From Azotobacter paspali (GTDB lineage: Bacteria > Pseudomonadota > Gammaproteobacteria > Pseudomonadales > Pseudomonadaceae), in assembly GCF_042434745.1 (NCBI RefSeq), contig NZ_JBHLSS010000061.1: DNA of 6,597 nucleotides; one strand, given 5' to 3'. The notes under the pieces were generated by a model, which made no database searches, had not been told where the DNA came from, and worked only from the letters and a program-made list of their open reading frames with translations. This document shows positions 5,767 to 6,597 of the stretch, in pieces (the first letter of the stretch is position 1; each line of letters starts with the position of its first letter). The position numbers and the translations under genes are program-made.

Positions 5767-6465
5767 TCAGGCGAGCCCCTCATCGCTCCTTTCGCCTTCC
5801 AGGATGGCCGGCGCGCCGATTTCTTCGACCTTCAGCTCCATGCGGTAAGCCACGGCGATGACCAGCGCCTGGCACAGGCTCAGGGTAGCGCTGAGCGAGC
5901 GGAAGGCGCAGGTGCTGCCCTCGTTGACCAGCAGCAGGGTATTGGCCTGCTTGGCCAGCGGCGCCAACTGGCTGTCGGCGATGACCAGCGCCCTAGCCTT
6001 GTGGTGACGGGCGATGCGCACGCATTGCTGGGTTTCCTTGCCGTAGGGACTGAAGTTGACGGCGACCACCAGATCGCCCTCGCGCACTCTGCGCATCTGT
6101 TCGCGGTAGCCGCCGCCCAGGCCGGATATCAGGTGGATGCGTTTGTTGGTGTGCTGCAGGCTGTAGACCAGGTAATGGGCCACGGCGAAGGAACGGCGCA
6201 CGCCGACCACATAGATATATTGTCGGCCTCGACCAGCGGGTCCACAGCCTTGTCGAACTCGCGCTCGTCGAGTTCCTGAATCAGCCGGTCGAGTCCCGAG
6301 CGGGTGGCGTTGATGCATTCGCGCGCCAGTTCGCCGCCGGAAGCCTTGTACGAGCGGTTGGCGATCATCCGGCGGATGCGCTGCTGGTAGTTCCGGATCG
6401 GCGTGGCCTTGTCGGTGTAGGCCTCGCGGAACAGGAAATCCTGAAAAAGACTTCCCGATTCTGCT
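5767..6465 (-). pseudogene. MurR/RpiR-family transcriptional regulator, frameshifted and N-terminally truncated
   Basis: RpiR-type regulators join an N-terminal helix-turn-helix to a sugar-isomerase (SIS) domain that senses phosphosugars. The distal frame (6216 down to the TGA at 5767-5769) encodes 149 residues of a typical SIS domain: IYVVGVRRSFAVAHYLVYSL, VAVNFSPYGKETQQC, ALVIADSQLAPLA and the end VEEIGAPAILE. The upstream half is in another frame: FREAYTDKATPIRNYQQRIR, GELARECINATRSGLDRLI and DPLVEADNI. The two join at AATATATCTATG (minus strand, around 6213-6222). Removing one AT restores ADN-IYVVGV, so a two-base insertion broke the gene. Above about 6430 the frames are disturbed further, with SRIGKSFSGF in one frame and QDFLFREAY in another. 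The DNA-binding domain is missing where transposase sequence begins. Upstream boundary approximate. Probably non-functional. Confidence 0.82.
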
Positions 6466-6502
6466 GAAATGCGTCCGCCCCCTTGCCCGAGTTTCCCGAT
6501 GA

Positions 6503-6597
6503 AGCAATTGTCTTTCGCCGACGCCGGAGGACGGCAAGCGCGACCCGGAAATGCACTCGACGAAGAAGGGCAAGCAATGGTACTTCGGCATGAAGGC
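6503..6597 (+). mobile_element. IS5-family transposase fragment (runs off the right edge)
   Basis: The plus-strand frame reads SPTPEDGKRDPEMHSTKKGK followed by QWYFGMKA at the window edge. This is the characteristic segment of IS5-group DDE transposases, just before the second catalytic aspartate. A TGA at 6500-6502 closes this frame on the left, and no transposase N-terminus, first catalytic Asp region or terminal inverted repeat is seen to the left. The element is therefore cut inside its transposase gene, next to the remnant of the RpiR regulator. The part to the right is not visible, so whether the C-terminal half is intact is unknown. The left boundary is approximate, set by where recognisable residues begin. 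Confidence 0.8.

Noticed and set aside
4524..5861. Long plus-strand open frame opposite tpiA
   Set aside because: It is antisense to a certain tpiA gene. Its length is a side effect of GC-rich codons, and its sequence shows no domain.

Overview
The window looks like chromosomal DNA of a GC-rich gammaproteobacterium of the Pseudomonas/Azotobacter kind. This is inferred from about 65-70% GC, strong G/C preference at third codon positions and the gene families present. No marker fixes the species, and the left and right edges look like accessory, rearranged DNA.

Layout from left to right. Positions 1-116 hold the 3' end of an unrecognised gene. Positions 117-653 carry no gene. This stretch has lower GC and a run of clear small hairpins and short repeats (222-475) that suggests a structured RNA or the remnant of one, possibly derived from a mobile element. 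On the minus strand, 654-1223 encodes a ribosome-hibernation-type protein (HPF/RaiA fold) with a C-terminal cold-shock domain. Across a 400-base divergent spacer, a plus-strand major facilitator superfamily (MFS) exporter runs to 2915. It converges on a minus-strand auxin efflux carrier (AEC) family permease (2944-3879), with only 28 bases between the two stops.

A gene-poor stretch of about 730 bases (3880-4610) follows. It contains several inverted repeats, including a perfect 16-base pair of arms at 4331-4346/4404-4419. Next is a complete minus-strand triose-phosphate isomerase gene (4611-5351). It has a good ribosome binding site, a possible 34-codon ORF directly in front, and a hairpin-rich leader of about 370 bases. 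Canonical pseudomonad neighbours of tpiA (glmM, secG, tRNA-Leu) are absent, so this may be an extra or relocated copy.

The right end holds a decayed MurR/RpiR-family regulator on the minus strand. It has a 2-base frameshift at 6215-6220 and no intact N-terminal helix-turn-helix domain. It abuts an internal fragment of an IS5-family transposase on the plus strand that runs off the window. RpiR-type proteins usually sense phosphosugars, so the regulator may once have controlled tpiA or a neighbouring sugar gene; that link is inference.

I do not see a convincing new multi-gene system. The items most worth a second look are the structured segment at 222-475, the large inverted repeat at 4331-4419, and the relocated tpiA with its hairpin-rich leader and small upstream ORF.
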